DNA of 64,000 bases from Hydractinia symbiolongicarpus (GCF_029227915.1 NC_079880.1:29383501-29447500), one strand, 5' to 3'; positions 35,291 through 48,478 are shown, counted from the stretch's first letter. The notes: generated from the letters alone by a model not told the origin. Made by a program: numbers and translations.

Positions 35291-36300
35291 AAACATTTCT
35301 GAAAACTACAAGTCTCATGCGTTTTAGTGGTGAAAAAATAATTTAAAAAATCGTTCGGGAAATGAGTTTACTCCATGGGTACTTTCTTTGTATACTTTTG
35401 ACTATACGGGACGAGTCCGGGATTTACGGGAAATCGCGGGTTTTCGTTTGCCAGCGATTAAACTTCTTTTATTCAGCGTCTCATCAAAAATGAAAACATT
35501 TTTAAAAACTACAAGTCTCATGGGCTTTAGTGGTGAAATAATAATTTAAAAAATCGTTTGGGAAATGAGTTTACTCCCTGAGTACTTTCTTTGTATACTT
35601 TTGACTATACGGGCCGAGTCCGGGATTCACGGGAAATTACAGGTTTTCGTTCGCCGGCGATTAAACTTCTTTTATTCAGCGTCTCATCAAAAATGAAAAC
35701 ATTTTTTAAAAAAAAAAAAGTCTTATGCGTTTTAGTGGTGAAAAAATAATTAAAAAAATCGTTCTGGAAGTGAGTTTACTCACAGGGTACTTTCTTTGTA
35801 TACATTCGACTATACGGGCCAAGCCCGGGATTTAGGGGAAATCGCTGGTTTTTGTTTGCCGGCGATTAAACCTCTTTCATTAAGCGTCTCATCAATAATG
35901 AAAACATTTTTGAACACTACAAGTGTCATGCGTTTTAGTGGTGAAAAAATAATTTAAAAAGTCGTTCGGAAAATGAGTTTACTCCCTGGGTACTTTCTTT
36001 GTATAATTTTGACTGTATGGGCCGAGTCCGGGAATTACGGGAAATCGCGGGTTTTCGTTTGCCGGCGATTAAACTTCTTTTATTCAGCGTCTCATCAAAA
36101 ATGAAAACATTTTTAAAAACTACAAGTCTCATAGGCTTTAGTGGTGAAATAATAATTTAAAAAATCGTTTGGGAAATGAGTTTACTCCCTGGGTACTTTC
36201 TTTGTATACTTTTTACTATACGGGCCGAGTCCGGGATTCACGGGAAATCGCAGGTTTTCGTTTGCCGGCGATTAAACTTCTTTTATTCAGCGTCTCATCA
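35291..36300 (+). repeat. Pentamer tandem unit, copy 2 (1,017 bp)
   Basis: This repeats 34,270-35,290, including the T6A12 run (35,702-35,719), with isolated changes such as GACTGTATGGG near 36,011 and GGGAATTACGGG near 36,029. Homology is lost near 36,317, where ATTTCTGAAAAC in copy 1 meets ATTTTTGAAAAC. Confidence 0.87.
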
Positions 36301-37094
36301 AAAATGAAAACATTTTTGAAAACTACAAGTCTTATGCGTTTTAGTGGTGAAAAAATAATTAAAAAAATCGTTCTTGAAGTGAGTTTACTCACAGGGTACT
36401 TTCTTTGTATACATTCGACTATGCGGGCCAAGACCGGGATTTAGGGGAAATCGCTGGTTTTCGTTTGCCGGCGATTAAACCTCTTTCATTAAGCGTCTCA
36501 TCAAAAATGAAAACATTTTTGAAAACTACCAGTCTCATGCGTTTTAGTGGTGAAAAAAAAATTTAAAAAGTCGTTCGGAAAATGAGTTTACTCCCTGGGT
36601 ACTTTCTTTGTATACTTTTGACTATATGGGCCGAGTCCGGGATTTACGGGAAATTGCGGGTTTTCGTTTGCCGGCGATTAAACTTCTGTTATTCAGCGTC
36701 CCATCAAAAATGAAAACATTTTTGAAAACTACAAGTCTCATGCGTTTTAGTGGTGAAAAAATTATATAAAAAATCGTTCGGGAAATGAGTTTACTCCCGG
36801 GGTACTTTCTTTGTATACATTTGACTATACGGGCCAAGCCCGGGATTTACGGGAAATGGCGGGTTTTCGTTTGCCGGCGATTAAACTTCTGTTATTCAGT
36901 GTCTCATCAAAAATGAAAACATTTTTGAAAACTCCAAGTCTCATGCGTTTTAGTGGTGAAAAGATAAGTTAAAAAATCGTTTTGGAAATGAGTTTACTCA
37001 CAGGGTACTTTCTTTGTATACATTCGACTATACGGGCCAAGCCCGGGATTTAGTGGAAATCGCTGGTTTTCGTTTGCCGGCGATTAAACCTCTT
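36080..37094 (+). repeat. Pentamer tandem unit, copy 1 (1,015 bp)
   Basis: The five monomers carry CATAGGCTTTAGTGG, TATACTTTTTACTATAC, CGTTCTTGAAGTG, TTATATAAAAAATCG and GATAAGTTAAAA and repeat at exactly 1,015 bp (5 x 203). Private differences such as GACTATGCGGGCCAAGACC near 36,418 are absent from copy 2. Confidence 0.87.
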
Positions 37095-38040
37095 TTATTC
37101 AGCGTCTCATCAAAAATGAAAACATTTTTAAAAACTACAAGTCTCATAGGCTTTAGTGGTGAAATAATAATTTAAAAAATCGTTTGGGAAATGAGTTTAC
37201 TCCCTGGGTACTTTCTTTGTATACTTTTTACTATACGGGCCGAGTCCGGGATTCACGGGAAATCGCAGGTTTTCGTTTGCCGGCGATTAAACTTCTTTTA
37301 TTCAGCGTCTCATCAAAAATGAAAACATTTTTGAAAACTACAAGTCTTATGCGTTTTAGTGGTGAAAAAATAATTAAAAAAATCGTTCTTGAAGTGAGTT
37401 TACTCACAGGGTACTTTCTTTGTATACATTCGACTATACGGGCCAAGCCCGGGATTTAGGGGAAATCGCTGGTTTTCGTTTGCCGGCGATTAAACCTCTT
37501 TCATTAAGCGTCTCATCAAAAATGAAAACATTTTTTAAAACTACAAGTCTCATGCGTTTTAGTGGTGAAAAAAAAATTTAAAAAGTCGTTCAGAAAATGA
37601 GTTTACTCCCTGGGTACTTTCTTTGTATACTTTTGACTATATGGGCCGAGTGCGGGATTTACGGGAAATCGCGGGTTTCCGTTTGCCGGCGATTAAACTT
37701 CTGTTATTCAGCGTCCCATCAAAAATGAAAACATTTTTGAAAACTACAAGTCTCATGCGTTTTAGTGGTGAAAAAATTATATAAAAAATCGTTCGGGAAA
37801 TGAGTTTACTCCCGGGGTACTTTCTTTGTATACATTTGACTAAACGGGCCAAGCCCGGGATTTACGGCAAATGGCGGGTTTTCGTTTGCCGGCGATTAAA
37901 CTTCTGTTATTCAGTGTCTCATCAAAAATGAAAACATTTTTGAAAACTCCAAGTCCCATGCGTTTTAGTGGTGAAAAGATAAGTTAAAAAATCGTTTTGG
38001 AAATGAGTTTACTCACAGGGTACTTTCTTTGTATACATTC
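37095..38040 (+). repeat. Pentamer tandem unit, copy 2
   Basis: This copy matches 36,080-37,094 up to about 38,040, where GACTATACTGGCC replaces GACTATACGGGCC and a different block begins. Private changes include GAGTGCGGG near 37,650 and GACTAAACGGG near 37,839. A related segment is also found far downstream at about 48,510-49,360. Confidence 0.85.
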
Positions 38041-39822
38041 GACTATACTGGCCAAGCCCGGGATTTACGGCAAATCGCGGGTTTTCGTTTGCCGGCGATT
38101 AAACCACTTTCATGAAGCGTCTCATCAAAAATGAAAACATTTCTAAAAACTACAAGTCTCATGCGTTTTAGTGGAGAAAAGATAATTTAAAAAATCGTTC
38201 GGAAAATGAGTTTACACTCTGGGTACTTTCTTTGTATACTTTTGACTTTACAGGCCGAGTCCGGGATTTACGGGAAATCGCAGGTTTTCGTTTGTCGGCG
38301 TTTAAACTTCTTTTATTCAGCGTCTCATCAAAAATGAAAACAAGTTTGAAGACTACAAGTCTCATGCGTTTTAGTGGTGAAAAAATAATTTAAAAAATCG
38401 TTCGGGAAATGAGTTTACTCCCTGGGTACTTTCTTTGTATACTTTTGACTATACGGGCCAAGTCCGGGATTTACGGGAAATCGCAGGTTTTTGTTTGCCG
38501 GCGATTAAACGTCTTTTATTCAGCGTCTCATCAAAAATGAAAACATTTTTGAAAACTACATGTCTCATGCGTTTTAGTGGTGAAATAATAATTTAAAAAA
38601 TCGTTCGGAAAATGAGTTTACACTCTGGGTACTTTCTTTGTATACTTTTGACTTTACAGGCCGAGTCCGGGATTTACGGTAAATCGCAGGTTTTCGTTTG
38701 CCGGCGATTAAACTTCTTTTATTCAGCGTTTCATCAAAAATGAAAACATTTTTGAAAACTGCAAGTCTCATGCGTTTTAGTGGTGAAAAGATAAGTTGAA
38801 AAATCGTTTTGGAAATGAGTTTACTCACAGGGTACTTTCTTTGTATACATTCGACTATACTGGCCAAGCCCGGGATTTACGGCAAATCGCGGGTTTTCGT
38901 TTGCCGGCGATTAAACCACTTTCATGAAGCGTCTCATCAAAAATGAAAACATTTCTAAAAACTACAAGTCTCATGCGTTTTATTGGTGAAAAAATAATTT
39001 AAAAAATTGTTCGGGAAATGAGTTTACTCCCTGGTTACTTTCTTTGTATACTTTTGACTATACGGGCTGAGTCCGGGATTTACGGGAAGTCGCGGGTTTT
39101 CGTTTGCCGGCGATTAAACTTCTTTTATTCAGCGTCTCCTCAAAAATGAAAACATTTTTAAAAACTACAAGTCTCATGGGTTTTAGTGGTGAAATAATAA
39201 TTTAAAAAATCGTTCGGAAAATGAGTTTACACCCTGGGTACTTTCTTTGTATACTTTTGACTATACAGGCCGAGTCCGGGATTTACGGGAAATCGCAGGT
39301 TTTTGTTTGCCGGCGATTAAACGTCTTTTATTCAGCGTCTCATCAAAAATGAAAACATTTTTGAAAACTACATGTCTCATGCGTTTTAGTGGTGAAATAA
39401 TAATTTAAAAAATCGTTCGGGAAATGAGTTTACTCCCTGGGTACTTTCTTTCTATACTTTTGATTATACGGGCCGAGTCCGGGGTTTACGAGAAATGGCG
39501 GGCTTTCGTTTGCCGGCAATTAAACTTCTTTTATTCAGCGTCTCATCAAAAATGAAAACATTTTTGAAAACTACAAGTCTCATGCGTTTTAGTGGAGAAA
39601 AGATAATTTAAAAAATCGTTCGGAAAATGAGTTTACACTCTGGGTACTTTCTTTGTATACTTTTGACTTTACAGGCCGAGTCCGGGATTTACGGGAAATC
39701 GCAGGTTTTCGTTTGTCGGCGTTTAAACTTCTTTTATTCAGCGTCTCATCAAAAATGAAAACAAGTTTGAAGACTACAAGTCTCATGCGTTTCAGTGGTG
39801 AAAAAATAATTTAAAAAATCGT
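37995..39822 (+). repeat. 9-monomer tandem unit, copy 1 (1,827 bp)
   Basis: Nine monomers repeat directly at 1,827 bp (9 x 203). Markers are GACTATACTGGCC with CTTTCATGAAGCG, TAGTGGAGAAAAG, GTTTGTCGGCGTTTAAAC, ACTACATGTCTC, GTTTCATC with ACTGCAAG, GGTTACTTTC and GGTTTACGAGAAATGGCGGGC. Some variants occur twice within the unit (at 1,421 and 406 bp), so shorter periods are nested here too. Confidence 0.9.
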
Positions 39823-41650
39823 TTTGGAAATGAGTTTACTCACAGGGTACTTTCTTTGTATACATTCGACTATACTGGCCAAGCCCGGGATTTACGGCAA
39901 ATCGCGGGTTTTCGTTTGCCGGCGATTAAACCACTTTCATGAAGCGTCTCATCAAAAATGAAAACATTTCTAAAAACTACAAGTCTCATGCGTTTTAGTG
40001 GAGAAAAGATAATTTAAAAAATCGTTCGGAAAATGAGTTTACACTCTGGGTACTTTCTTTGTATACTTTTGACTTTACAGGCCGAGTCCGGGATTTACGG
40101 GAAATCGCAGGTTTTCGTTTGTCGGCGTTTAAACTTCTTTTATTCAGCGTCTCATCAAAAATGAAAACAAGTTTGAAGACTACAAGTCTCATGCGTTTTA
40201 GTGGTGAAAAAATAATTTAAAAAATCGTTCGGGAAATGAGTTTACTCCCTGGGTACTTTCTTTGTATACTTTTGACTATACGGGCCAAGTCCGGGATTTA
40301 CGGGAAATCGCAGGTTTTTGTTTGCCGGCGATTAAACGTCTTTTATTCAGCGTCTCATCAAAAATGAAAACATTTTTGAAAACTACATGTCTCATGCGTT
40401 TTAGTGGTGAAATAATAATTTAAAAAATCGTTCGGAAAATGAGTTTACACTCTGGGTACTTTCTTTGTATACTTTTGACTTTACAGGCCGAGTCCGGGAT
40501 TTACGGTAAATCGCAGGTTTTCGTTTGCCGGCGATTAAACTTCTTTTATTCAGCGTTTCATCAAAAATGAAAACATTTTTGAAAACTGCAAGTCTCATGC
40601 GTTTTAGTGGTGAAAAGATAAGTTGAAAAATCGTTTTGGAAATGAGTTTACTCACAGGGTACTTTCTTTGTATACATTCGACTATACTGGCCAAGCCCGG
40701 GATTTACGGCAAATCGCGGGTTTTCGTTTGCCGGCGATTAAACCACTTTCATGAAGCGTCTCATCAAAAATGAAAACATTTCTAAAAACTACAAGTCTCA
40801 TGCGTTTTATTGGTGAAAAAATAATTTAAAAAATTGTTCGGGAAATGAGTTTACTCCCTGGTTACTTTCTTTGTATACTTTTGACTATACGGGCTGAGTC
40901 CGGGATTTACGGGAAGTCGCGGGTTTTCGTTTGCCGGCGATTAAACTTCTTTTATTCAGCGTCTCCTCAAAAATGAAAACATTTTTAAAAACTACAAGTC
41001 TCATGGGTTTTAGTGGTGAAATAATAATTTAAAAAATCGTTCGGAAAATGAGTTTACACCCTGGGTACTTTCTTTGTATACTTTTGACTATACAGGCCGA
41101 GTCCGGGATTTACGGGAAATCGCAGGTTTTTGTTTGCCGGCGATTAAACGTCTTTTATTCAGCGTCTCATCAAAAATGAAAACATTTTTGAAAACTACAT
41201 GTCTCATGCGTTTTAGTGGTGAAATAATAATTTAAAAAATCGTTCGGGAAATGAGTTTACTCCCTGGGTACTTTCTTTCTATACTTTTGATTATACGGGC
41301 CGAGTCCGGGGTTTACGAGAAATGGCGGGCTTTCGTTTGCCGGCAATTAAACTTCTTTTATTCAGCGTCTCATCAAAAATGAAAACATTTTTGAAAACTA
41401 CAAGTCTCATGCGTTTTAGTGGAGAAAAGATAATTTAAAAAATCGTTCGGAAAATGAGTTTACACTCTGGGTACTTTCTTTGTATACTTTTGACTTTACA
41501 GGCCGAGTCCGGGATTTACGGGAAATCGCAGGTTTTCGTTTGTCGGCGTTTAAACTTCTTTTATTCAGCGTCTCATCAAAAATGAAAACAAGTTTGAAGA
41601 CTACAAGTCTCATGCGTTTCAGTGGTGAAAAAATAATTTAAAAAATCGTT
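39823..41650 (+). repeat. 9-monomer tandem unit, copy 2 (1,827 bp)
   Basis: This matches 37,995-39,822 nearly base for base, for example 38,168 to 39,995, 38,574 to 40,401 and 39,589 to 41,416. Homology stops near 41,651, where CGTTCGGG replaces CGTTTTGG. Confidence 0.9.
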
Positions 41651-42175
41651 CGGGAAATGAGTTTACTCCCTGGGTACTTTCTTTGTATACTTTTGACTAT
41701 ACGGGCCAAGCCCGGGATTAGCGGTAAATCGCAGGTTTTCGTTTGCCGGCGATTAAACGTCTTTTATTCAGCGTCTCATCAAAAATGAAAGCATTTTTGA
41801 AAACTACATGTCTCATGCGTTTTAGTGGTGAAAAAATAATTTAAAAAATCATTCGGGAAATGAGTTTACTCCCTGGGTACTTTCTTTGTATACTTTTGAT
41901 TATACGGGCCGAGTCCGGGGTTTACGGGAAATGGCGGGTTTTCGTTTGCCGGCGATTAAACTTCTTTTATTCAGCGTCTCATCAAAAATAAAACATTTTT
42001 GAAAACTACAAGTCTCATGCGTTTTAGTGGTGAAAAGATAATTTAAAAAATCGTTCGGGAAATGAGTTTACACCCTGGGTACTTTCTTTGTATACTTTTG
42101 ACTTTACAGGTCCAGTCCGGGATTTACGGGAAATCGCAGGTTTTCGTTTGCCGGCGTTTAAACTTCTTTTATTCA
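41365..42175 (+). repeat. 4-monomer tandem unit, copy 1 (811 bp)
   Basis: Four monomers repeat at 811 bp. Shared private words are GCGGTAAATCGCAGG, GAAAGCATTTTTG, AAATCATTCGGG and ATAAAACATTTTTG (one A short, which explains 811 rather than 812). Copy 1 has GGGATTAGCGG near 41,714 where copy 2 has GGGATTTGCGG. Confidence 0.87.
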
Positions 42176-42990
42176 GCGTCTCATCAAAAATGAAAACATT
42201 TTTGAAAACTACAAGTCTCATGCGTTTTAGTGGAGAAAAGATAATTTAAAAAATCGTTCGGAAAATGAGTTTACACTCTGGGTACTTTCTTTGTATACTT
42301 TTGACTTTACAGGCCGAGTCCGGGATTTACGGGAAATCGCAGGTTTTCGTTTGTCGGCGTTTAAACTTCTTTTATTCAGCGTCTCATCAAAAATGAAAAC
42401 AAGTTTGAAGACTACAAGTCTCATGCGTTTCAGTGGTGAAAAAATAATTTAAAAAATCGTTCGGGAAATGAGTTTACTCCCTGGGTACTTTCTTTGTATA
42501 CTTTTGACTATACGGGCCAAGCCCGGGATTTGCGGTAAATCGCAGGTTTTCGTTTGCCGGCGATTAAACGTCTTTTATTCAGCGTCTCATCAAAAATGAA
42601 AGCATTTTTGAAAACTACATGTCTCATGCGTTTTAGTGGTGAAAAAATAATTTAAAAAATCATTCGGGAAATGAGTTTACTCCCTGGGTACTTTCTTTGT
42701 ATACTTTTGATTATACGGGCCGAGTCCGGGGTTTACGGGAAATGGCGGGTTTTCGTTTGCCGGCGATTAAACTTCTTTTATTCAGCGTCTCATCAAAAAT
42801 AAAACATTTTTGAAAACTACAAGTCTCATGCGTTTTAGTGGTGAAAAGATAATTTAAAAAATCGTTCGGGAAATGAGTTTACACCCTGGGTACTTTCTTT
42901 GTATACTTTTGACTTTACAGGTCCAGTCCGGGATTTACGGGAAATCGCAGGTTTTCGTTTGCCGGCGTTTAAACTTCTTTTATTCAGCGT
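42176..42990 (+). repeat. 4-monomer tandem unit, copy 2
   Basis: This is the direct copy of 41,365-42,175, diverging near 43,008, where AAAACAAGTTTGAAG replaces AAAACATTTTTGAAA. The rest of the array to 45.3 kb reuses these monomers in new orders. Confidence 0.87.
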
Positions 42991-43079
42991 CTCATCAAAA
43001 ATGAAAACAAGTTTGAAGACTACAAGTCTGATGCGTTTTAGTGGTGAAAAAAAAATTTAAAAAGTCGTTCGGGAAATGA

Positions 43080-44220
43080 GTTTACTCCCGGGGTACTTTC
43101 TTTGTATACATTTGACTATACGGGCCAAGCCCGGGATTTACGGGAAATGGCGGGTTTTCGTTTGCCGGCGATTAAACTTCTGTTATTCAGTGTCTCATCA
43201 AAAATGAAAACATTTTTGAAAACTCCAAGTCTCATGCGTTTTAGTGGTGAAAAGATAAGTTAAAAAATCGTTTTGGAAATGAGTTTACTCACAGGGTACT
43301 TTCTTTGTATACATTCGACTATACGGGCCAAGCCCGGGATTTACGGCAAATCGCGGGTTTTCGTTTGCCGGCGATTAAACCACTTTCATTAAGCGTCTCA
43401 TCAAAAATGAAAACATTTCTAAAAACTACAAGTCTCATGCGTTTTATTGGTGAAAAAATAATTTAAAAAATTGTTCAGGAAATGAGTTTACTCCCTGGTT
43501 ACTTTCTTTGTATACTTTTGACTATACGGGCCGAGTCCGGGATTTACGGGAAGTCGCGGGTTTTCGTTTGCCGGCGATTAAACTTCTATTATTCAGCGTC
43601 TCCTCAAAAATGAAAACATTTTTAAAAACTACAAGTCTCATGGGTTTTAGTGGTGAAATAATAATTTAAAAAATCGTTCGGAAAATAAGTTTACACCCTG
43701 GGTACTTTCTTTGTATACTTTTGACTATACAGGCCGAGTCCGGGATTTACGGGAAATCGCAGGTTTTTGTTTGCCGGCGATTAAACGTCTTTTATTCAGC
43801 GTCTCATCAAAAATGAAAGCATTTTTGAAAACTACATGTCTCATGCGTTTTAGTGGTGAAATAATAATTTAAAAAATCGTTCGGGAAATGAGTTTACTCC
43901 CTGGGTACTTTCTTTGTATACTTTTGATTATACGGGCCGAGTCCGGGGTTTACGAGAAATGGCGGGCTTTCGTTTGCCGGCAATTAAACTTCTTTTATTC
44001 AGCGTCTCATCAAAAATGAAAACATTTTTGAAAACTACAAGTCTCATGCGTTTTAGTGGAGAAAAGATAATTTAAAAAATCGTTCGGAAAATGAGTTTAC
44101 ACTCTGGGTACTTTCTTTGTATACTTTTGACTTTACAGGCCGAGTCCGGGATTTACGGGAAATCGCAGGTTTTCGTTTGTCGGCGTTTAAACTTCTTTTA
44201 TTCAGCGTCTCATCAAAAAT
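43080..44220 (+). repeat. Dispersed block shared with 47,338-48,478
   Basis: About 1.1 kb of consecutive variants (CCCGGGGTAC, GATAAGTTAAAA, GTTTTATTGG, GGTTACTTTC, ATGGGTTTTAG, GAGAAATGGCGGGC, TAGTGGAGAAAAG) recurs at an offset of about 4,258 bp, with a different block in between. The 3' part (43,800-44,205) is itself duplicated as a dimer at 406 bp (44,206-44,505). Confidence 0.8.
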
Positions 44221-45279
44221 GAAAACATTTTTGAAAACTACATGTCTCATGCGTTTTAGTGGTGAAATAATAATTTAAAAAATCGTTCGGGAAATGAGTT
44301 TACTCCCTGGGTACTTTCTTTGTATACTTTTGATTATACGGGCCGAGTCCGGGGTTTACGAGAAATGGCGGGCTTTCGTTTGCCGGCAATTAAACTTCTT
44401 TTATTCAGCGTCTCATCAAAAATGAAAACATTTTTGAAAACTACAAGTCTCATGCGTTTTAGTGGAGAAAAGATAATTTAAAAAATCGTTCGGAAAATGA
44501 GTTTACTCCCTGGGTACTTTCTTTGTATACTTTTGACTATACGGGCCAAGCCCGGGATTTACGGTAAATCGCAGGTTTTCGTTTGCCGGCGATTAAACTT
44601 CTTTTATTCAGCGTTTCATCAAAAATGAAAACATTTTTGAAAACTGCGAGTCTCATGCGTTTTAGTGGTGAAAAAATAATTTAAAAAATCGTTCTGGAAA
44701 TGAATTTACTCCCTGGGTACTTTCTTTGTATACTTTTGATTATACGGGCCGAGTCCGGGGTTTACAGGAAATGGCGGGTTTTCGTTTGCCGGCGATTAAA
44801 CTTCTTTTATTCAGCGTTTCATCAAAAATGAAAACATTTTTGAAAACTGCGAGTCTCATGCGTTTTAGTGGTGAAAAAATAATTTAAAAAATCGTTCGGG
44901 AAATGAGTTTACTCCCTGGGTACTTTCTTTGTATACTTTTGATTATACGGGCCGAGTCCGGGGTTTACGGGAAATGGCGGGTTTTCGTTTGCCGGCGATT
45001 AAACTTCTTTTATTCAGCGTCTCATCAAAAATAAAACATTTTTGAAAACTACAAGTCTCATGCGTTTTAGTGGTGAAAAGATAATTTAAAAAATCGTTCG
45101 GGAAATGAGTTTACACCCTGGGTACTTTCTTTGAATACTTTTGACTTTACAGGTCCAGTCCGGGATTTACGGGAAATCGCAGGTTTTCGTTTGCCGTTGT
45201 TTAAACTTCTTTTATTCAGCGTTTCATCAAAAATGAAAACAAGTTTAAAGACTACAAGTCTCATGCGTTTTAGTGGTGA

Positions 45280-45683
45280 AAAAATAATTTAAAAAATCGT
45301 TCGGGAAATGTGTTTACTCCCTGGGTACTTTCTTTGTATACTTTTGACTATACGGACCAAGTCCGGGATTTACGGAAAGTCGCGGGTTTTAGTTTGCCGG
45401 CGATTAAACTTCTTTTATTCAGCGTCTCATCAAAAAGAAAACATTTTTGAAAACTACAAGTCTCATGCGTTTTAGTGGTGAAAAAATAATTTAAAAAATC
45501 GTTCGGGAAATGTGTTTACTCCCTGGGTACTTTCTTTGTATACTTTTGACTATACGGACCAAGTCCGGGATTTACGGAAAGTCGCGGGTTTTAGTTTGCC
45601 GGCGATTAAACTTCTTTTATTCAGCGTCTCATCAAAAAGAAAACATTTTTGAAAACTACAAGTCTCATGCGTTTTAGTGGTGA
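45280..45683 (+). repeat. Single-monomer tandem duplication (2 x 202 bp)
   Basis: Two adjacent monomers share a set of changes seen nowhere else in the window: GGGAAATGTGTTTACTCC, TATACGGACCAAGTCC, TTACGGAAAGTCGCGGG, GGTTTTAGTTTGCC and CATCAAAAAGAAAAC. The offset is 202 bp and the two appear identical, indicating a very recent one-monomer duplication. Confidence 0.92.
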
Positions 45684-47337
45684 AAAGATAATTTAAAAAA
45701 TCGTTCGGGAAATGAGTTTACACCCTGGGTACTTTCTTTGTATACTTTTGACTTTACAGGTCTAGTCCGGGATTTACGGGAAATCGCAGGTTTTCGTTTG
45801 CCGGCGTTTAAACTTCTTTTATTCAGCGTCTCATCAAAAATGAAAACAAGTTTGAAGACTACAAGTCTCATGCGTTTTTGTGGTGAAAAAATAATTTAAA
45901 AAATCGTTCGGGAAATGAATTTACTCCCTGGGTACTTTTTTTGTATACTTTTGACTATACGGGCCAAGCCCGGGATTTAAGCGAAATCGCGGGTTTTCGT
46001 TTGCCGGCGATTAAACTTCTTTTATTCAGCGTCTCATCAAAAATGAAAACATTTTTGAAAACTACAAGTCTTATGCGTTTTAGTGGTGAAAAAATAATTT
46101 AAAAAATCGTTCTGGAAATGAGTTTACTCACAGGGTACTTTCTTTATATACTTTTGACTATACGGGCCAAGCCCGGGATTTACGGTAAATCGCAGGTTTT
46201 CGTTTGCCGGCGATTAAACTTCTTTTATTCAGCGTTTCATCAAAAATGAAAACATTTTTGAAAACTACAAGTCTCATGCGTTTTAGTGGTGAAAAAATAA
46301 TATAAAAAATCGTTCGGGAAATGAGTTTACTCCCTGGGTATTTTCTTTGTATACTTTTGACTATACGGGCCAAGCCCGGGATTTAGGGGAAATCGCTGGT
46401 TTTCGTTTGCCGGCGATTAAACCTCTTTCATTAAGCGTCTCATCAAAAATGAAAACATTTTTAAAAACTACAAGTCTCATGGGCCTTAGTGGTGAAATAA
46501 TAATTAAAAATCGTTCGGGAAATGAGTTTACTCCCGGGGTACTTTCTTTGTATTCTTTTGACTATACGGGCCGAGTCCTGGATTTACGGGAAGTCGCGGG
46601 TTTTCGTTTGCCGGCGATTAAACTTCTTTTATTCAGCGTCTCATGAAAAATGAAAACATTTTTGAAAACTACAAGTCTTATGCGTTTTAGTGGTGAAAAA
46701 ATAATTTAAAAAATCGTTCTGGAAGTGAGTTTACTCACAGGGTACTTTCTTTGTATACATTCGACTATACGGGCCAAGCCCGGGATTTACGGGAAATCGC
46801 GGGTTTTCGTTTGCCGGCGATTAAACTTCTTTTATTCAGCGTCTCATCAAAAATGAAAACATTTTTAAAAACTACAAGTCTCATGGGCCTTAGTGGTGAA
46901 ACAATAATTTAAAAAATCGTTCGGGAAATGAGTTTACACCCTGGGTACTTTCTTTGTATACTTTTGACTATACGGGCCAAGCCCGGGATTTACGGGAAAT
47001 CGCGGGTTTTCCTTTGCCGGCGATTAAACCAATTTCATCAAGCGTCTCATCAAAAATGAAAACATTTCTGAAAACTACAAGTCTCATGCGTTTTAGTGGT
47101 GAAAAAATAATTTAAAAAATCGTTCGGGAAATGAGTTTACTCCCTGGGTACTTTCTTTGTATACTTTTGACTATACGGGCCGAGTCCGGGATTTACGGGA
47201 AATCGCGGGTTTTCGTTTGCCGGCGATTAAACTTCTTTTATTCAGCGTCTCATCAAAAATGAAAACATTTTTAAAAACTACAAGTCTCATGGGCTTTAGT
47301 GGTGAAATAATAATTTAAAAAATCGTTTGGGAAATGA

Positions 47338-48478
47338 GTTTACTCCCTGGGTACTTTCTTTGTATACATTTGACTATGCGGGCCCAGCTCGGGATTTACG
47401 GGAAATGGCGGGTTTTCGTTTGCCGGCGATTAAACTTCTGTTATTCAGTGTCTCATCAAAAATGAAAGCATTTTTGAAAACTCCAAGTCTCATGCGTTTT
47501 AGTGGTGAAAAGATAAGTTAAAAAATCGTTTTGGGAATGAGTTTACTCACAGGGTACTTTCTTTGTATACATTCGACTATACGGGCCAAGCCCGGGATTT
47601 ACGGCAAATCGCGGGTTTTCGTTTGCCGGCGATTAAACCACTTTCATTAAGCGTCTCATCAAAAATGAAAACATTTCTAAAAACTACAAGTCTCATGCGT
47701 TTTATTGGTGAAAAAATAATTTAAAAAATTGTTCGGGAAATGAGTTTACTCCCTGGTTACTTTCTTTGTATACTTTTGACTATACGGGCCGAGTCCGGGA
47801 TTTACGGGAAGTCGCGGGTTTTCGTTTGCCGGCGATTAAACTTCTTTTATTCAGCGTCTCTTCAAAAATGAAAACATTTTTAAAAACTACAAGTCTCATG
47901 GGTTTTAGTGGTGAAATAATAATTTAAAAAATCGTTCGGAAAATGAGTTTACTCCCTGGGTACTTTCTTTGTATACTTTTGACTATACAGGCCGAGTCCG
48001 GGATTTACGGGAAATCGCAGGTTTTTGTTTGCCGGCGATTAAACGTCTTTTATTCAGCGTCTCATCAAAAATGAAAACATTTTTGAAAACTACATGTCTC
48101 ATGCTTTTTAGTGGTGAAATAATAATTTAAAAAATCGTTCGGGAAATGAGTTTACTCCCTGGGTACTTTCTTTGTATACTTTTGATTATACGGGCCGAGT
48201 CCGGGGTTTACGAGAAATGGCGGGCTTTCGTTTGCCGGCAATTAAACTTCTTTTATTCAGCGTCTCATCAAAAATGAAAACATTTTTGAAAACTACAAGT
48301 CTCATGCGTTTTAGTGGAGAAAAGATAATTTAAAAAATCGTTCGGAAAATGAGTTTACACTCTGGGTACTTTCTTTGTATACTTTTGACTTTACAGGCCG
48401 AGTCCGGGATTTACGGGAAATCGCAGGTTTTCGTTTGCCGGCGTTTAAACTTCTTTTATTCAGCGTCTCATCAAAAAT
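47338..48478 (+). repeat. Dispersed block shared with 43,080-44,220
   Basis: The monomer order is the same as at 43,080-44,220, with private changes such as TGCGGGCCCAGCTCGGG near 47,377, CGTCTCTTC near 47,865 and CATGCTTTTTAG near 48,100. The segment immediately upstream (about 46,300-47,300) instead resembles 22,430-24,300. The region is therefore a mosaic of blocks from elsewhere in the array. Confidence 0.78.
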
